NCBI GenBank assembly: GCA_022786995.1
Contig: JALFUW010000101.1
Location: forward strand, 1-49,769
Length of the DNA stretch: 49,769 nucleotides
Source: Clostridiales bacterium
Lineage (GTDB): Bacteria > Bacillota > Clostridia > Oscillospirales > Oscillospiraceae
Direction: 5' to 3'
This document shows positions 48,833 to 49,769 of the stretch, piece after piece (position 1 is the first letter of the stretch; every line of letters starts with the position of its first letter). Both the position numbers and the translations under genes were made by a program. The notes under the pieces are model-generated. The model had not been told where the DNA came from. It searched no databases and saw nothing but the letters and a program-made list of their open reading frames with translations.

Positions 48833-49769
48833 TTACAGCTCCAGCTTCAGGTCGTTTTCCTTAATCCAGCCCTTTTTGCGCAGAAGCTCGCAGAACACCC
48901 AGCTGAGCACGGCGGGCAGCACGAAGCAGATCAGCACCAGCCCAGCCCAGTCCATAGCGGTGATGGCGGTCTTTGCGCCGGAGGCAATGTCGCTGACCCA
49001 GCCGGTGTACACGCCAATCTGGCCCACAAAGCCACAGGTGCCCATGCCGGAGGACACGGCGGCGCCGTTCATTTCCAGCTTGAACAGGCAGGTTGCCAGA
49101 GGGCCGGTAATGGCGGAAGCCAGCGTGGGAGGAATCCAGATTTTGGGGTTCTTCACGATGTTGGGCATTTGCAGCATACTGGTGCCCACGCCCTGAGCAA
49201 CCATACCGCCCCAGCGGTTTTCTTTGAAGCTCATGACGGCGAAGCCCACCATCTGGGCGCAGCAGCCGGCAACAGCCGCGCCGCCGGCAAGACCCGTCAG
49301 GCTCAAGGCCGCGCAGATGGCGGCGGAGGAGATGGGCAGGGTCAGGGCTACGCCGATGACCACACTGACCAGAATGCCCATCCAGAAGGGCTGCAAAACC
49401 GTTGCCCAGCGGACGAAGGTGCCCACCGCCGCCGCAGCAGCGCCGATGGGTGCGGCTACCACATCGGCAACCAGAATGCCCACCAGCACCGTGACGATGG
49501 GAGTCACCAGAATGTCGATTTTCGTCTCCTTGGAAACCAGCTTGCCGCACTCGGCAGCCACGATGGCTACAAAGTACACGGACAGGGGACCGCCCGCACC
49601 GCCCATGGCGTTGGCGGCAAAGCCCACGGGGATCAGGGAGAACAGCACCAGCGACGGGCAGTGCAGGGCAAAGCCGATGGCCACGGCGATACCGGGGCCG
49701 ACCATGGCGGAGCACAGGCCGCCGATGGTGTACTTCACCGCACCCTCACCAGAGCCGATGGTGACGATT
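48833..49769 (-). CDS. PTS IIC-type membrane protein, partial
   Basis: At least 312 residues are in the window; the reading frame stays open to the right edge, so the N-terminus is missing and the GTG at 49738 is not the real start. About eight to nine helices are seen, glycine/alanine-rich, with GGAGGPLSVYFVAIVAAECG, PIGAAAAAVGTFVRW, FKENRWGGMVAQGVGTSMLQ and PTLASAITGPLA. This resembles the PTS_EIIC_2 group of transporters, whose members often lack linked IIA/IIB parts. Substrate is unknown. It is convergent with the methyltransferase and ends at TAA 48833. Confidence 0.75.
   Translation of the reverse strand, partial: IVTIGSGEGAVKYTIGGLCSAMVGPGIAVAIGFALHCPSLVLFSLIPVGFAANAMGGAGGPLSVYFVAIVAAECGKLVSKETKIDILVTPIVTVLVGILVADVVAAPIGAAAAAVGTFVRWATVLQPFWMGILVSVVIGVALTLPISSAAICAALSLTGLAGGAAVAGCCAQMVGFAVMSFKENRWGGMVAQGVGTSMLQMPNIVKNPKIWIPPTLASAITGPLATCLFKLEMNGAAVSSGMGTCGFVGQIGVYTGWVSDIASGAKTAITAMDWAGLVLICFVLPAVLSWVFCELLRKKGWIKENDLKLEL

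Overview
The window reads as a chromosomal segment of a moderately GC-rich, strictly anaerobic Firmicute, most likely a gut Clostridium relative of the Oscillospiraceae/Ruminococcaceae type. The basis is strong AAGGAGG-type ribosome binding sites, sigma-A TTGACA/TATAAT promoters, Firmicute-style lipoproteins, anaerobe-specific families (DUF3786, C_GCAxxG_C_C, radical SAM, molybdenum enzymes, desulfoferrodoxin-like domain) and many GC-rich palindromic intergenic repeats. The species cannot be named from sequence alone. No rRNA and no CRISPR array were seen.

Layout. 1-560: AT-rich, with a 161-bp palindromic MITE-like element and hairpins. 563-1891: a LysR regulator and a small companion gene. 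1892-3500: a gene graveyard (sortase, histidine kinase, IS4-type transposase and other fragments). 3526-3753 and 14866-15093: two near-identical 228-bp units in opposite orientation, each a tRNA-Val(GAC) followed by a terminator, an inverted copy of the tRNA T-arm end and a direct copy of the tRNA 3' end. Between them lie an XRE regulator fused to a desulfoferrodoxin-like domain, capA-alr, DUF3786 plus a membrane protein, a GH13 amylase, a YgjV protein and a secreted glycine-rich beta-helix protein. 15145-17958: a truncated and an intact GH94-like phosphorylase.

18163-28850: molybdenum region. modABC and a MoeA-like protein form a minus-strand operon. A Crp/Fnr regulator is divergent from it, with a candidate palindromic operator between them. 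Next comes what looks like a decayed Trs-type locus (PaaK-like ligase, TrsS-like radical SAM protein, C_GCAxxG protein, dicluster oxidoreductase). A serine recombinase remnant has broken the oxidoreductase, and only the C-terminus of a molybdenum hydroxylase survives.

29473-42054: a large divergent sugar regulon. To the left are lacI, a ribokinase-like kinase and two Gfo/Idh/MocA dehydrogenases. To the right are a hydroxypyruvate-isomerase-like TIM barrel, rbsD, a zinc dehydrogenase, an M24 peptidase homologue that has lost most metal ligands, and a full RbsABCC-type importer. A perfect 20-bp palindrome lies between promoter and first gene of the right arm. The genes together suggest import, mutarotation, oxidation/epimerisation and phosphorylation of a sugar that is probably not plain ribose.

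42259-49769: a palindromic MITE (second copy of one at 17966), a REC-GGDEF-EAL-REC-GGDEF cyclic-di-GMP protein, an NhaC-type antiporter, a CofE-like ligase, an LCMT-type methyltransferase and a PTS IIC-type membrane protein that runs off the right edge.
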